A stretch of DNA of 64,000 nt from Dermanyssus gallinae. Its lineage: Eukaryota; Arthropoda; Arachnida; Mesostigmata; Dermanyssidae. The DNA is taken from the NCBI GenBank assembly GCA_003439945.1, contig QVRM01002216.1, positions 186,001-250,000 on the forward strand, in the 5' to 3' direction. This document shows positions 33,013 through 44,868 of this stretch, piece after piece. The notes under the pieces were generated by a model. It was not told where the DNA came from. It did not search any database and saw nothing but the letters and a program-made list of their open reading frames with translations. The position numbers and the translations under genes were made by a program. Within the stretch, counting starts at the first letter, position 1. Every line of letters begins with the position of its first letter.

Positions 33013-33683
33013 TTGTAACCCTACAACTGAATAATTAATAAAGAAAATTAAAACGGTATAAGGGTATATATATATATACATATGCCTAAGTCGATGCAAA
33101 GTGACATGCTACTTGTGGCGTTATAGGGAACTTCATTATAAACGAATCTGTTCACGCAGCGACTCTTCAATTAGCTAATTGCAGCCTAGGAAATATTCGC
33201 ATTTGAAAACGACTGCGACGAATATTCATCTAACAGAACTCGGGGTGATTCAATCGAATAAAATACCTTCGACGCAACCAGCCTATTTGCTAACGGATCG
33301 TTTAATCGTCCCTGTTCACTCATCTGATCACTCAAAATCCAAAGTACCTTTATGTTTTGTTCTTAAGCACAAAGCTACCACAAAGCACAAGCTACCGGAA
33401 AACGAGTGCTTCTTCAGATCATCACTATTCGACTTGGAATGATTACTTTCGTCAACATCCTTCGAGGTTGAACTGGCCATCGCTGTTTAATAAATGATGT
33501 CTACTATACGTATTCTACAGTTGGTTCTTCTTTTCCGAACCGCCGCTCGTGCGCCGCAAAGAACACAAACGTGAAGCCCCCCGCGCCTTAATGGGGGGGT
33601 TGGATGGAAATGCACCATCTTTTTTTATTGAGACATCTGTGCTCCCCGTTTTTTTTTCGATTATGGTCGATTTTTAATCCACT
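31030..33683. other. No supported gene; (TA)n at 31421-31454, 32487-32501, 32585-32600 and 32967-33010
   Basis: Mostly unique, AT-leaning DNA with short ORFs. No domain or splice-bounded exon was recognised. Confidence 0.5.
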
Positions 33684-33808
33684 CCGGCATTAACCTTGTT
33701 TAAATTGGGAACCATGAAAACCAATTTAGGAGTGGCCGGTCTGGGTCTCGAACCCAGGCCTCTCGAATGCAAGGCAAAGGCTTTTGCCACTAAGCCATCT
33801 TGCTCGGT
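33684..33808 (-). mobile_element. SINE-B copy 1 (tRNA-derived)
   Basis: Minus orientation: TGGCTTAGTGGC (complement of 33786-33797) is a near-consensus Pol III box A. GGGTTCGAGACCC (complement of 33743-33755) is a near-consensus box B. TTGCATTCGAGAGG sits in the anticodon-arm position. The body matches the copy at about 58 kb, including AACCAATTTAGGAGTGGCCG against AACCAAGTTAAGAGCGGCCG. Confidence 0.8.
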
Positions 33809-33839
33809 ATGCTTCCGTACGACGTCGACGACTGCAACG

Positions 33840-34440
33840 ACCACGGGTCGTAATCAGCGTCTCAACCAGTTCACTTTACGAAGTGGTCGAGACGAGGCTG
33901 GTCGCGGCGACTCTGCACGGAAAATGCAGTGTACATCTCTGCTAAGGAGGTCCCGAACGCAGATGCCATTAGCATCAGCAGCAGCAGCAACAACACGACG
34001 GGGTTTCCACCACGTTTCGTCAGGTTCGTTTGGTTTGCTACCGCTGGCAAACGGTGGTGGCGTTCTACGTTCGTCCGGCCGGCCGTCGAGCTGCACTTCT
34101 GCTGCACTAACTGCCAACTCAGCGCCGGCCGCGGGGCCGCGGAGCCGGTAGTCGCTTGAGTTCGTTCGAAATAGACTCGTGCACCCCCCCCCCCCCCCCC
34201 CGCCCCCCGGGGGTACGCGGGGGTCCGTCCTCGTTAGCGCTAGGAAGCATCGACGGAGAGAAGCGTATACGAACGAACGACAGTCAGACAGGTCGTCGAG
34301 GCGGACCGTGTATGGCGGGTATGCAAACGGCGGCTATTTGCATAGCGACGCGAGCGCCAGCATACGGTCTCTTCGTCTTGGGGTACATTCCCAGCCCTCG
34401 TCCCTCTCTCGAGTCTCGTCGCGACCGACCACGCCGATGA
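33840..34440. other. GC- and CpG-rich patch with C-homopolymer
   Basis: GC- and CpG-rich relative to surroundings, with a C-run around 34183-34208 (one G break). Overlapping ORFs exist on both strands. One minus frame has a Leu-rich signal-like stretch but no ATG. It could be a promoter or 5' exon region. Nothing specific is recognised. Confidence 0.35.
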
Positions 34441-34512
34441 TGATGATGATGATGATGGTGGTGTTGATGATGATGATTATTATGATGGTGATGATGATGG
34501 TGATGGTGATGA
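34436..34512. repeat. (GAT)n-type tract
   Basis: GATGATGATG with GTG interruptions. Confidence 0.9.
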
Positions 34513-35664
34513 CCATTTCAGCTTCACCGTGCAAAGGCCAAAAGACTGCACGTTGGCTAGTCAGTCACTTACCAGTGAGTGCAACGTACCTGGTTACATT
34601 TCAAGGGCGGAATGCACGGCCGGGAGTATGCACGACTGCGCAATGCAGTCACTTACGCAAGTTGCTGCGTGCCGAGCTGCGACCGAGAGTTGACTCGCCG
34701 GCAAGGCTCGCCGAAAATAGGCCGGCCCCTTCTCCTAGAGAAGAGGTAACTTCATAACGTCCGCTCGCTGACTTTGTACAAGTGCAAACACGTCACTAAT
34801 GTACAGTACGTCTATGCTGTGCTTGATACCCCCGGCTCCCCATATACAAAGTATGTACGGGGGCAAGGCACACATACGGTCGGTCCCCAAAGTGGCAAAA
34901 AATACGCGTTCTCAATAGAAAACACACAAATGCGCCACACGCGCACCCTTCGTGCCAGGTCTACACCCTGGACAACAGGTATACTGATAATATAAAAATA
35001 GTTTACAAAGCATGCCTCTGCAGCTTGCTTTGTAACCTATTTTGTATAAACCAAAAACGTTTAGGACTAGGTAAAAGAAAAAGCCTCAACACAAACGTGC
35101 ATGTCAAAGTGTGCATATACGAGAGTAAAGTGGAAGGTTCGGATACATCTTTACAAAAGAAAGAGTATGTATTTAAAGTGTCTTCCAAAGTGTTTTTGTT
35201 CCCTTCAAAATAGCTGCCGTCCGCTGCAGTGCGTTTGTCCCACCTTCTTTCCCTCTCTTCGAAACATCGTTTTAAACGCGTCTTTCGGAATAGAGTTGAG
35301 TTGCCTCTGCAAACTTTGCTTTACCTCCTCTATAGTCTCTAAACGTGGCCCCATCAAATGTTTATCCGTGGGAACCGGAAAAAGTCGCACGAAGCCAGGT
35401 CCGGGGAATAGGGGGTTGCGGAAATATATAAATCAAAGTTTCATTTAATTTTTCATTAAGGATATATATTAGGTTGAACAGGATGTAACTTGCATTTTTA
35501 AAGGTTTATTAAATGCCCCTCACGCGTCTGAAAAGTTTGCTAGCTATACAAAACAGGTATCTGTGTACACGGGTAACAGTACACGGGCATTAGCCTTACG
35601 GAAAAAAATGTGTGCGCACAAGATCTTCGTATAATCTTCTCGAGCTTCGTAAATCGATCTCATT

Positions 35665-35706
<42 letters not shown>

Positions 35707-35905
35707 TCACTAGGCATATTGCCTTAGCTAATCCATCGTGATACGTGTAACATATACATAATGTATTATATTAAAAATAAACTATATATTTATATATATA
35801 TTGTCTGCATGCAGAGAACTTGCAGTGCACATAACCAGAGTCCGTGCGGCAATTGCAATACCCAAAAGTTGACGCGAATCAGTCACACTATATATATATA
35901 TCTGT
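34513..35905. other. No recognised gene; (TA)n at 35667-35704
   Basis: Unique DNA. ORFs at 35000-35450 occur on both strands without domain features. Confidence 0.5.
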
Positions 35906-36910
35906 CAAAACAGTTAAAATTCCAATTACGGGCGGCAATTTTGTATGAGCACGAAAAGCCTTACTGCTATGGGAACCGTTCGAAATATTTGGAGCGTATT
36001 CGGCAAGGACAGCACGAGCTATTCGATTGGTTCGCCAAGTTTTGTTCCGGCAACTTAAGCCTTCTGGGTGAGCCCCGTTCTAGAAGGCGCATTACGCTCG
36101 AGGAAGACCGCTTGCGAGAAACTGTGAAGCAGAATCACGCCGAGTGACTACGCGTGAAGTAGCCATGGACTTCGGAACGTGTGTCACACAATCATCATCA
36201 CTTGCCTTTGCGCCCCTGGTTTCGTGGCAAATTTGAACCAATGGGTTCAACCACATGATTTGTCTAGCAAAAAGCTCTTTCTTCTTGTCTCTTGGCGTTT
36301 AACAAAAAGCTCTTCTTGGTTTGCCAGATACAATGAGTGTCCGTTCTTGGAGCCAATTGTTACCTGCGCCCCGCCAAGCCTCTCCAGGAGCCGCCACAGG
36401 AACTAACCCATTCGCGCAAACTTTTTCTCTGTGTTTAGTGGAATAGGCATGGCATCGCCTACCACGAGTTTGTTCCTAGTGGCCGAACAATACATACGAG
36501 TGTGGTGTCTAATGTGACCAGCCCAACCGATCAGCTCGACATGCCCTCCTAAGGAAGACACACAGTCTTGGACCGTAAACAGAGAGAGCGTTACCCTTCA
36601 CTAAGATAACGCGAGGCCGCATGTGAGTTTATCCGGCTTCCGCAAGATAGCAAGCTTCAATAAAGACATTTTGTCGCATCTTCCGTACTCGCCGAACATC
36701 GCACCGTCGAACTACAGCCTATTCAGAAGTCAGAAAACTATCTACAGGGAAAGAATTCACTTCACCAGACGCAGAAGAAATCCACACTTGTGGAGACATT
36801 CGTCGGGATGCAGGAACCACAATGATTTGTCATGAGAATTGATCGTCTGGTCCGGAGATCTTGGGAAACGTTGTGGCTAACAATAGAGGGCGCCCTTTAA
36901 ACCTGAAGTC
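35906..36910 (+). pseudogene. Dead mariner-family transposase
   Basis: Remnants run in order across all three plus frames. First come RAAILYEHEK, WFAKFCSGNLSLLGEPRSRR and a DRLRE block (N-terminal helix-turn-helix region). Next are PFLEPIVTCAP in place of IVTGDE and a LCVWWNRHGIAYHEFVPSG-like block. Last are DNARPHV at about 36613-36633 and HLPYSPNIAPSNYSLFRS. Of the mariner catalytic Asp residues, the first is lost and the third (SDY) is Asn. Several stops and frameshifts interrupt it. The total length of about 1 kb fits a full-length mariner transposase. Terminal inverted repeats were not identified. Confidence 0.88.
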
Positions 36911-37739
36911 ACCTGAAGCAGACCAACACTACTATGATTACAAAGCTTGTTTGTTGCTTTGGCGCGCTGTCTAATGACGCGCCAACCCTTATCGCTAGTC
37001 AGTTCAATAACATAGTGAATCGTTAACTCGTAATTTGTTTTAACATATTTAAAAAATAAAAAATACAGTTACTTTCTGTCCTCCCAGTCTATATGCACAT
37101 GCGCAAGAATGCGAGTCAAAATGAGCTACAGTTACAGAGAGAAAGAGAGAGTTCAGTCCGTGTGGTCGAGACTGGCGTGTTGCAGCACCAAGATATGCTG
37201 ACTCGTCAACTACCGTCCTCAACTAAAGCTACCCGACTCATTCCGACCACTATTTTTTTCGCGATTCTTTCTGCAGAGTTGTGCACGTACGCATGCCTCA
37301 CGCCGTGGTGGAGGAATTTTCAAATTGGACGACAATCGCTCACCGAAAGACGACTTTGGCGAATAGCGGATAATATTGTCGTGTTGCTACAGCATCTAGA
37401 ATAATCGTTGGTACAACATCTCCTACGTCCTCCGCCTCCTCCTTCTATTGGGATTTTTGTCTCTCTGAAAGTCGAACGTATACCTTAACGAGCGCACGCA
37501 TACACACACTCATTAAATGCATTACCGATTACCATTACGTCAATGGTTGGAACGCGTGTGCACAACCGTGGCCTACGTTTTTTCGACAAAAATGATATGC
37601 TGTACAAGTCAAGCCGAGCCAAGGTGCTATTGTCAAAGGTAACAACACCCCCGAATATCACACCCCTCCCCCTCCCTTTTTTGCTGCTAGTGTACAGACG
37701 GAACTGGCTGTGTTAAACAATGACTTTAATTAGCACAGT
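36911..37739. other. No recognised gene
   Basis: Unique DNA after the mariner remnant. A GA-rich patch near 37135-37155; no domain. Confidence 0.5.
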
Positions 37740-37893
37740 CGATAAACTTACGTCCACGGGACTGCTTTTGGCATTGCTTCATAGACGGACCCCCATAAAT
37801 ACAAATGTGCATCGGTAAGGCCCGAACTCGCGCACCTATGGGCCTCCTCCGGTTGCAAGGCGCAGACGAATGCACCACGCCACCGGGCTCGAC
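37740..37893 (-). mobile_element. SINE-C copy 2 (left unit of tandem pair)
   Basis: Complement: GGTGGCGTGGTGCATTCG head (box A-like), GCGCGAGTTCGGGCC (box B-like), ATTTGTATTTATGGGGGTCC and GAAGCAATGCCAAAAGCAG body. The next unit begins at about 37928, giving a head-to-tail period of about 188 bases. Confidence 0.82.
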
Positions 37894-38085
37894 AACAAAT
37901 AGCAAAGTTTTCGGGCTGACCCTCAGCCAAGATTTAACGTCCACGGAACTGTTTTTCACATTACTTCATAGACGGACCCCCATAAATACAAATGTGCAAC
38001 GATGGGGCCCGAACTCGCGCACCTATGTGTCTCCTCTGGTTGCGAGGCGCAGACGAATGCACCACGCCACTGGGCTCGACACTAT
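37894..38085 (-). mobile_element. SINE-C copy 3 (right unit of tandem pair)
   Basis: Same blocks and orientation as copy 2, with a CCCTCAGCCAAGATTTAACG extension on the tail side. The head is followed on + by GGGCTCGACACTATAACTAC and a short CTA-type repeat. The 47.8-kb copy has the same junction and the same downstream ATAATGCATGTTTGT. Confidence 0.82.
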
Positions 38086-39535
38086 AACTACTACTACCAA
38101 TCTACTACTCCGACAATCATTAGTTATAATGCATGTTTGTCGACGACACACCTCGTGTTCATTCACCCTGTTACGTGACGCTAAACCAACACTATGGCTA
38201 TGCGTTTGTTCAAAAGCATACAGACAGACCAACTGCGCGGTTAATTACTGCGACTGAATTAAACGTAAGCAACAGATGATCGAACATCTTGACAAAGCCC
38301 GCAGCAAAGCTGAAATCGGCAATACGGCAATTAACCAACGCAACGTACTAATAAGCAAGACAGCAAACACATCGTTCTAAAAACATTCAAATCATTTCAA
38401 TTCCGATTTACGACGGCGACATTTAATGGTGCATCGCCATGGGCGGGAAAGATAGCAGGTTCAAATAAATTATTTAGCGAAAAACCTCGAATACTAAACA
38501 AGCGCCTACGTATTTGTGTTGTCTGTGGAGACAAATAGACGGGCCTCGAAGGTGATAATAGTGCATATATATATATATATATAGATATATATATAAAACG
38601 TGTGTTAAGAACCTTATCGGGTTCCGAGAACAAAAACCCAGGCACACTAAGTACTAAATTGCTCGCGCATGCAACTGCTACATAAATAGTGTTCCCGTAC
38701 ATTTGTAGCCGGGTTACTCTCAACAACGCAGCTTGTCATGTGACAATATGTAGGTCATCAGCTTATATATATATATATATATTCTCTCGATTAGTCTCTA
38801 TTTGGGTCTGAGGCTCTTAGTTAGTTGCAAGCGCGTTGTCATAGCATCCGACACTACTCAGACGATGTCATATTTGCTTCAGCAAATCGACAACCACAGC
38901 CGCCTTGTCGTTAGGACGCATCGGACCAACTCGCGACTCGCACAACTTTGCGTAACGAGACCCAATTGAGCAATCGAGACATGACGCGAGATCCTCCCCC
39001 CTCAGCCTCTCATTGTCCCGCCTGCGCTCCGGGCTACAGCCAAGACCCACGGCAAGCAAGTCTTGGGCCAGCCTCGGGAGCATGAGTTGAGTTGATTGAT
39101 TGCGCCACCACTGACTGTTTGAGTGAGTTGCTGACTGACCGACCGGCCTTGCGAACGCTAGAGAGAACTAGCTATATCTATAGCTTGCTTGACAACGCGC
39201 GCCTGTACTTAGCGGCGGTTAACCACATGAGTTGCACATACGGATTGGCCATTGGCCTCGGCATTGTCAGATGACGGCACAGCCAAATGTGTTCGTGTGA
39301 ACTCATGCGTGATGCGTGACAGCGCAGATGCTTCTTAACGGCCTGCTGCTTGACTGACGTATCGGTAGGTTCATCTAGATATTACTATTCGTATTATTAT
39401 TAGTATTATTATCGACACGTGTTACTTCAATCAAGAAAGCATTCATATATGGCATGTCCTATCGGGATCGACCGGTCAACCACAAGGGCAGCAGAGTCAC
39501 TGGTCATACATACACGGTCTCTCTGTCCATTCGCG

Positions 39536-39537
<2 letters not shown>
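38086..39537. other. No supported gene; small (TA)n at 38565-38596 and 38763-38782
   Basis: Unique DNA. GC-rich 38870-39130 has short ORFs only. Confidence 0.5.

Positions 39538-39577
<40 letters not shown>
39538..39577. repeat. (TA)n at SINE-A tail
   Basis: A TA array abutting the 3' tail of the full-length SINE-A. Confidence 0.95.
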
Positions 39578-39580
<3 letters not shown>

Positions 39581-39584
<4 letters not shown>

Positions 39585-39893
39585 CCTAGAATTAAAACCT
39601 GTTTAAGAAGGTTGTTTTAATTACAGACTATCCTCCGTCCCCTACGGGCTTGGAGTTCATCCAGAGGCATGCTCTTCAGGACACCGAGGGCCGGAGATGT
39701 TGCGATATCCAGGGTTCCCCAACAGTCCTTGTGGCAGCAGCATGACTCTCAGCGGTAAATGGTTAATCATCTATTCTCAGTGAGCATCGCTCAAAGAAAA
39801 CTCGACCAACAACAGGGATCGAACCGGCGACCCCCGGTAGATGACAACCATGACTAGCGCACTAGTTCACCCCTAGACCACGCAGCCACCTGT
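39581..39893 (-). mobile_element. SINE-A copy 3 (most complete)
   Basis: A minus-oriented element of about 313 bases. The head has TGGTCTAGGGG (box A-like) and GGTTCGATCCC (complement of 39815-39825, consensus box B). Next come GTTTTCTTTGAGCGATGCTC, CGCTGAGAGTCATGCTGC and GGACTGTTGGGGAACCCTGG. The tail carries CCCGTAGGGGACGGAGGAT and AAAACAACCTTCTTAAACAG. It serves as the local reference for the other five copies. ATTGTT near both ends may be a short target duplication. Confidence 0.88.
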
Positions 39894-41216
39894 CATTGTT
39901 TCTGAGGACAGCAAAGATCGAGGTCAAAACATAAGTATTCATTTATTAATCCCACCTTTGTTAGGTAAACAAAAATATAACAACAAATGGGACAGCAGTA
40001 TTAACAACAACAACAATTAGGCACGATAAAGATCAAACAACAAAAACAACGACAGCCATCGTCTATGTCATAGCTTGGCCTTCAGTTAATTGAAAGGCAA
40101 AACATCTTTAGCTAGTAACGGAGACGACGTCAAGGAAACAGGGGGTGGTGTATAGATGTTTGAGCATTGGCAAGGGGGTGTGAGATTCTGCGCATATATC
40201 GCGTCCCGCTTCGTTTTCGCGATTGTCCGGCGAAGGTGCACCTGGGTGTCTGATGATAATGACGATGATAATGATCTTTGAGAAACAAGTGGAAACGATT
40301 GATTGACTTTATTTGTTCTGTTTTAGTTGCGTGTGTGTGTATGTATGTGTGTTCTGATTGCCAGCAGTTGCCAGCCGCACAGACAATTAGTCAATTCTAG
40401 CCAAAAATCAAAATGTCGCCATGAAATCAGGCAGCACAAAAACAGCAGCGATAACGCCGCCAACAACAGTAGGCACACGGTATAGACATGACAAAATCAA
40501 GCACACAACAATTAGAATGAACTAGCTTGAAGCCGGCCGTGACGATCTATTCGATTTCTTTTGTGTCTGTGTATGTTCAAACATGTCAGGTGTGTATATG
40601 TAAAGCGTTCGAAAAATAAGATGACACACGTGGGTGGCGCTCGCGTTTGGGTTCTGTGCTTGGTCATGCCACGCTGTCCCAAGGATTTTTGTTGTTAGAA
40701 AAAAACCCGTGCCACCCACATAAAAATTCAAAAACATTTCGAGCAAATCCCGAGCAAAACGGGAGCGGGAAAGAGCGGGCGGAACATGAGTAAAACCTAT
40801 CGGCCTTGGAGCAAATTGCGTAAAAACTCCTACATATACAGAATTGAAAACAACAAAATCTCGTATCTGGATGGTCCTTTGAAGTTTTTGCCTAGGATGC
40901 AGTTTCGGGGGTCACACACCCCACCTATACAGCCGCACCGCAGAGGGGAGAGTCACTGCTACTAGATGCCAATACTACTGGTCCTACCGAGTTACCTCAT
41001 CTCCCCTGTCACGCCTAGCGTAGACAACCGAAAATGGCAGGAGCAGCAGCAAGGGTGATTAGGCGGGGTTATTCAGCAGGTTTCTTTTTCGTTTGCTCGC
41101 TGGTCGATTCGCACGTAAGTGACAGTAACAATGCGATGAGCGCTTGGAGCGAGCCAAAAAACAAAGGTACTAAACGACACAATGATGAGTGTGTTTGTTG
41201 ACCATTGATCTCGTCG
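39894..41216. other. No recognised gene
   Basis: Unique DNA with small CAA patches (about 40005-40045). ORFs are short. Confidence 0.5.
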
Positions 41217-41322
41217 ACAACAACAACAATAATAACAACAGCAATTGCAATGACAACAAGAACGGCAGCCACAACAACGGCAACAACAACCACAACAACA
41301 ACAATAACAACAACAACGACAA
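41217..41322. repeat. (CAA)n tract
   Basis: CAA units with GCA/GGC interruptions. Long multi-frame ORFs overlap it. Confidence 0.93.
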
Positions 41323-41888
41323 AGATCACACGTCGGCTCAAACTGATAAGTTTACGATGTTGGTTCAGTCGCGCCGTGAAAGCAGGTCCACTGCAGAAAC
41401 AGCCAACGAGACACAGCAGCGTGCCTGTCGAAGAATGGCGAAACATTCCAGCCCTGACAGGAACCTGGGGACGAGCGGCCCGGGTTTGGTGGGCGGTGTG
41501 CCTCCTCCCCCCCCCCCCCCCCACACACGAGACCCCCGTTCACTCACTGCTAGTTGCCAACGGCGCATGTGCATCATTGCATTGCCGAAATCTTTCATGA
41601 CAAAAAAGAAACAAAAACAATTCGAAACACGAAAAACTTCAGCTTGTCGTCACGCCGCATGCTGTGAGCCGATCTGAGCGCGGACACACGACATCATCAC
41701 GAGCCAATAATCAATTAACTGCGCCCACTGGGCACACGACCGTTAGCGTTTAACAGGTCTGCCTGCCTACCTGTCGTCGAACAGGAGCCGTTCGACAGCT
41801 GTTTTTGAGTCTCAATCTCTTTTTTGCCAGTTGCGCCAGTTGACAGCAGCTTGGCGAAGTGTACTAACAAACGTAATAGCAATATTAT
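41323..41888. other. No recognised gene; C-run at 41508-41522
   Basis: Moderate-GC DNA. ORFs here are extensions of the CAA tract frames. Confidence 0.5.
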
Positions 41889-41889
41889 C

Positions 41890-41962
41890 GACAACAACAA
41901 TACGCAACAGTTGCAGCAACAACAGCAACAACAACAACAACACAACAACAACAAACAACCAA
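41890..41962. repeat. (CAA/CAG)n tract
   Basis: CAACAACAGCAACAACAACAACAC-type units. Confidence 0.92.
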
Positions 41963-42111
41963 ATGCAACAAAACGGAATCATAGAAAAAATAACTGAAGC
42001 AGCAGTAGCAACAACCACAGGAGGTTCGAAACATAACGGTTGACCAGGTGATGGTAAGTACACACAAGATGTCCCATACGGTCAACCATAAAAGTATATA
42101 TGAGTATGTGT

Positions 42112-42137
42112 CTTTGTGCTGAGGTTATATATTTATA

Positions 42138-42176
<39 letters not shown>

Positions 42177-42189
42177 CCTCAGCACAGAA
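42112..42189. repeat. Short foldback with (TA)n core
   Basis: TGTGCTGAGGTTATAT on the left and ATATAACCTCAGCACA on the right flank a TA-rich core. Pairing of about 16 unique bases per arm is essentially perfect. Confidence 0.85.
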
Positions 42190-42729
42190 AAACATAAACG
42201 AAAATTTGCCGGTACACATAAGCACGTTTCAAAGTGCCGACAATCGTTTGTCTATCACAAGTGCCGGTTGGTGCAGAATGGCCAAGTCCCACCTGTCAGG
42301 AACACACGAAGGAAGAACACACTGTTGCTAATATTCGGTCGCATATTCGACCAATTTCAACACTGAGATGACCGATGAAGGTACTTCAATCGTTTTGTAG
42401 ATGAATACATGAGCATATATATATAAGCATAGTAAAGAATGGCGTTGACCAATTTTTGGCGGTGGGCTCAGCTAAAAACGAACGGAAAAACTGGTTTGAC
42501 AACTTTGTTTCAAGTTTCCTTCACTTAAATCGCTTGCAAATGTAATGAAACAATTTCAAAAAGCACATCCGTAAACTTGCGTCATGTAGCCATAGCCTTT
42601 ATGTTCGAACGAACAAACCGTCGTGTGAACGTTACCTTTACAAATTCCCACGGAGGAAAAGTTTCTATTTTCTCCCTCATATGCCTCAAGGCTAAACTAG
42701 CTTCCTGGGCACGCAAAGCACTCATTTCA

Positions 42730-42778
<49 letters not shown>

Positions 42779-43686
42779 GGTTTCGCCACAAACAACCAAA
42801 TTGCAAAGTTGCATTGACCGGCTATAAAAGCGAAACACATGTTACAAGTAATATATATATATACACACGTTTCACCGCAAACTGCAAGGTTGCAGCGACC
42901 GATTAAAAGAGAGGTTACCGCCTTATCTAAAATGATGAGTATTGGGTATTCAAGTTCACTATTTGCGACGCTTGATGTTGCGTACTGCAATACATTAAGA
43001 ATCGTTCTAGGGCATGATATAACACAACATGACCATTATCAATGACTAACGTATACCATCCGTGGGCTTGATAAAATAATTTGCTGATAACACCTGAACC
43101 CTTCTCTTACCATTTCCCCCACTTGGCTAAATTCACTACGATTTCTACTGATACGATAGTCCGCTGTCCCACCGTTTAAACGCCGCTTTTTACGAGAAGC
43201 AAGATGTGTGAACCTGCCGGTTTTACCTGCGGAGGTGTGCAAGTCCCATGCAGAAGAATGCGCTGCACTAGAGCATAAATCGTTGCACTACTTCTCTCGC
43301 CGTAAGGGTGAGAACACAAACAAAATTATGAGGACAGACGTACAAATAATGCGCATATTATACTCAATTTGAGTGACATAAATATAATGGAATTGTAATT
43401 ATTTCGATATCAAAGCATATCGACGTGCGTCTACTGTATGGATACCTTATCTTTAAAAAAAATACAAATAATAATAATAAATAATATAGAAGACAATCCC
43501 TGTAGAAAAATTAGTGGCTTTTAATTTAACTGCTTGCTCAGTGTAATAATAACACTCTCTTCAATCACTACGACATTTATATTCTAAAGACACTTTGTTT
43601 TAGACATCAACAGCTCGCATAGAAGACGTTCCGAGTTATTTCAACGACTAAGATGTGAGTATACAGGCATATTAGCAATGTCCACG

Positions 43687-43721
<35 letters not shown>

Positions 43722-43879
43722 ATACACGGGGTCTACCGTCTAAATTGGCGCGTTCTTTATTGCTCCTTGTTGACCACGTGCCTAAATGAAAGCAGATATT
43801 AAGGTGAAATTAAGGCATAAGTCGACGGGGGAACTGCTGACGAATATATTTCAATCAATAGCACCGCCCTAATCAATTG
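42190..43879. other. No recognised gene; (TA)n at 42731-42774 and 43685-43711
   Basis: AT-rich unique DNA. ORFs crossing the TA arrays are artefacts. Confidence 0.5.
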
Positions 43880-44665
43880 TTCAATATATTTACCCCCGCT
43901 CACTCTAATCACTTGTTCAAGATATTCGGGGTACAAACCGCGCACAAGCTCGTCTCAAATTGCCCCCTATTGAGATTCTTAATAGGGGCCGTAAGCGAGT
44001 CCACGTTAGCATATCGAGGCTTGTTAGACTCACGCTCAATCACACCCCATACATAGTAGTCCAACGGATTAAAGTCGAGTCTGTTCAGCGGCCATACGTC
44101 CTTGACCCAAGACATACCCGTAAGGCCCGTTAAACATAAACTACCAGTATGAGTGGGGCCGCCATTTTGCTGAAAGACGTAATATGGCAGTCCCTTAGAC
44201 ACCTCGGGTATTTAGTAGCTAACGGTTTCACGACAGCTTGTAGAATACGCAAGTGATCTTCTTTTGTAATGGTTTCGCCTGTCTTCAGAAAGGCGAACCT
44301 ATCGTCACGGCGAACCCTCATTTGGACACCACACTCAGACCGTGATCACTCACCGAGAATTTGCTCTTCCCACAATGGAGACATCACCTAAATCGTTGAT
44401 CCTGAAGCCAGGATTCGTCCCTGCAATTAATTTTTGCATTTGCGGTGAATGTTTTCTTGTCAGAGAAGGGACGAGGATGAGCCACTGATTCATGCGTATC
44501 CGAGGAGAGCGGAGCGAATTGCATCGATCAAGTCTATTGGTTTTCGTCGGGAATATATGCCTGATTTGTATGACATAGGAACAGGCTTGTTGACGAGGAG
44601 TACCTGAGATTCTCGTGAACAAGTCTTCACATGGCCGTGTTAAATTCACCCACATTATGACCATG
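43880..44665 (-). pseudogene. Dead Tc1/mariner-superfamily transposase (second lineage)
   Basis: On the minus strand the remnant includes NQWLILVPSL, a WCPNEG block, KTGETITKEDHLRILQAVVKP, then YVFQQNGGPTHT, VKDVWPLNRLDFNPLDYYVW and RYANVDSLTAPIKN. These match the order of a long-linker mariner-type transposase (FQQDGAPAHT...WPPNSPDLNPLDYYVW). The second catalytic Asp is Asn (QQN); NPLDYYVW keeps the third. Frameshifts and stops separate the blocks. It is clearly different from the 36-kb mariner. N-terminal DNA-binding domain and TIRs were not found. Confidence 0.82.
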
Positions 44666-44794
44666 TTAAATTAACGCACAATATTGCTGATTGATATAGA
44701 AGGATTCTCAAAAATTCACGGTTGGACTCTGTCGATATCGACCCGGTGTAGAGCGCACTGACAATAGCTGCTTTGAAATGGCACTGACTCGAAC

Positions 44795-44868
44795 AGCAAC
44801 AACAACAGCAGAAGCAGCAGCAACAACAACAGCAACAGCAGCAATAATAAAAGCTACAGCAACAACAA
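44795..44868. repeat. (CAG/CAA)n tract
   Basis: AGCAGCAACAACAACAGC-type units directly upstream (on the minus strand) of the transposase remnant. Confidence 0.9.

Noticed and set aside
33743..33797. A functional tRNA gene
   Set aside because: It has box A and B, but the acceptor stem is not paired, a SINE body follows, and a second copy exists at 58 kb.
33871..34107. Minus frame with a Leu-rich signal-peptide-like stretch
   Set aside because: No ATG precedes it; the Leu run is a CTG repeat.
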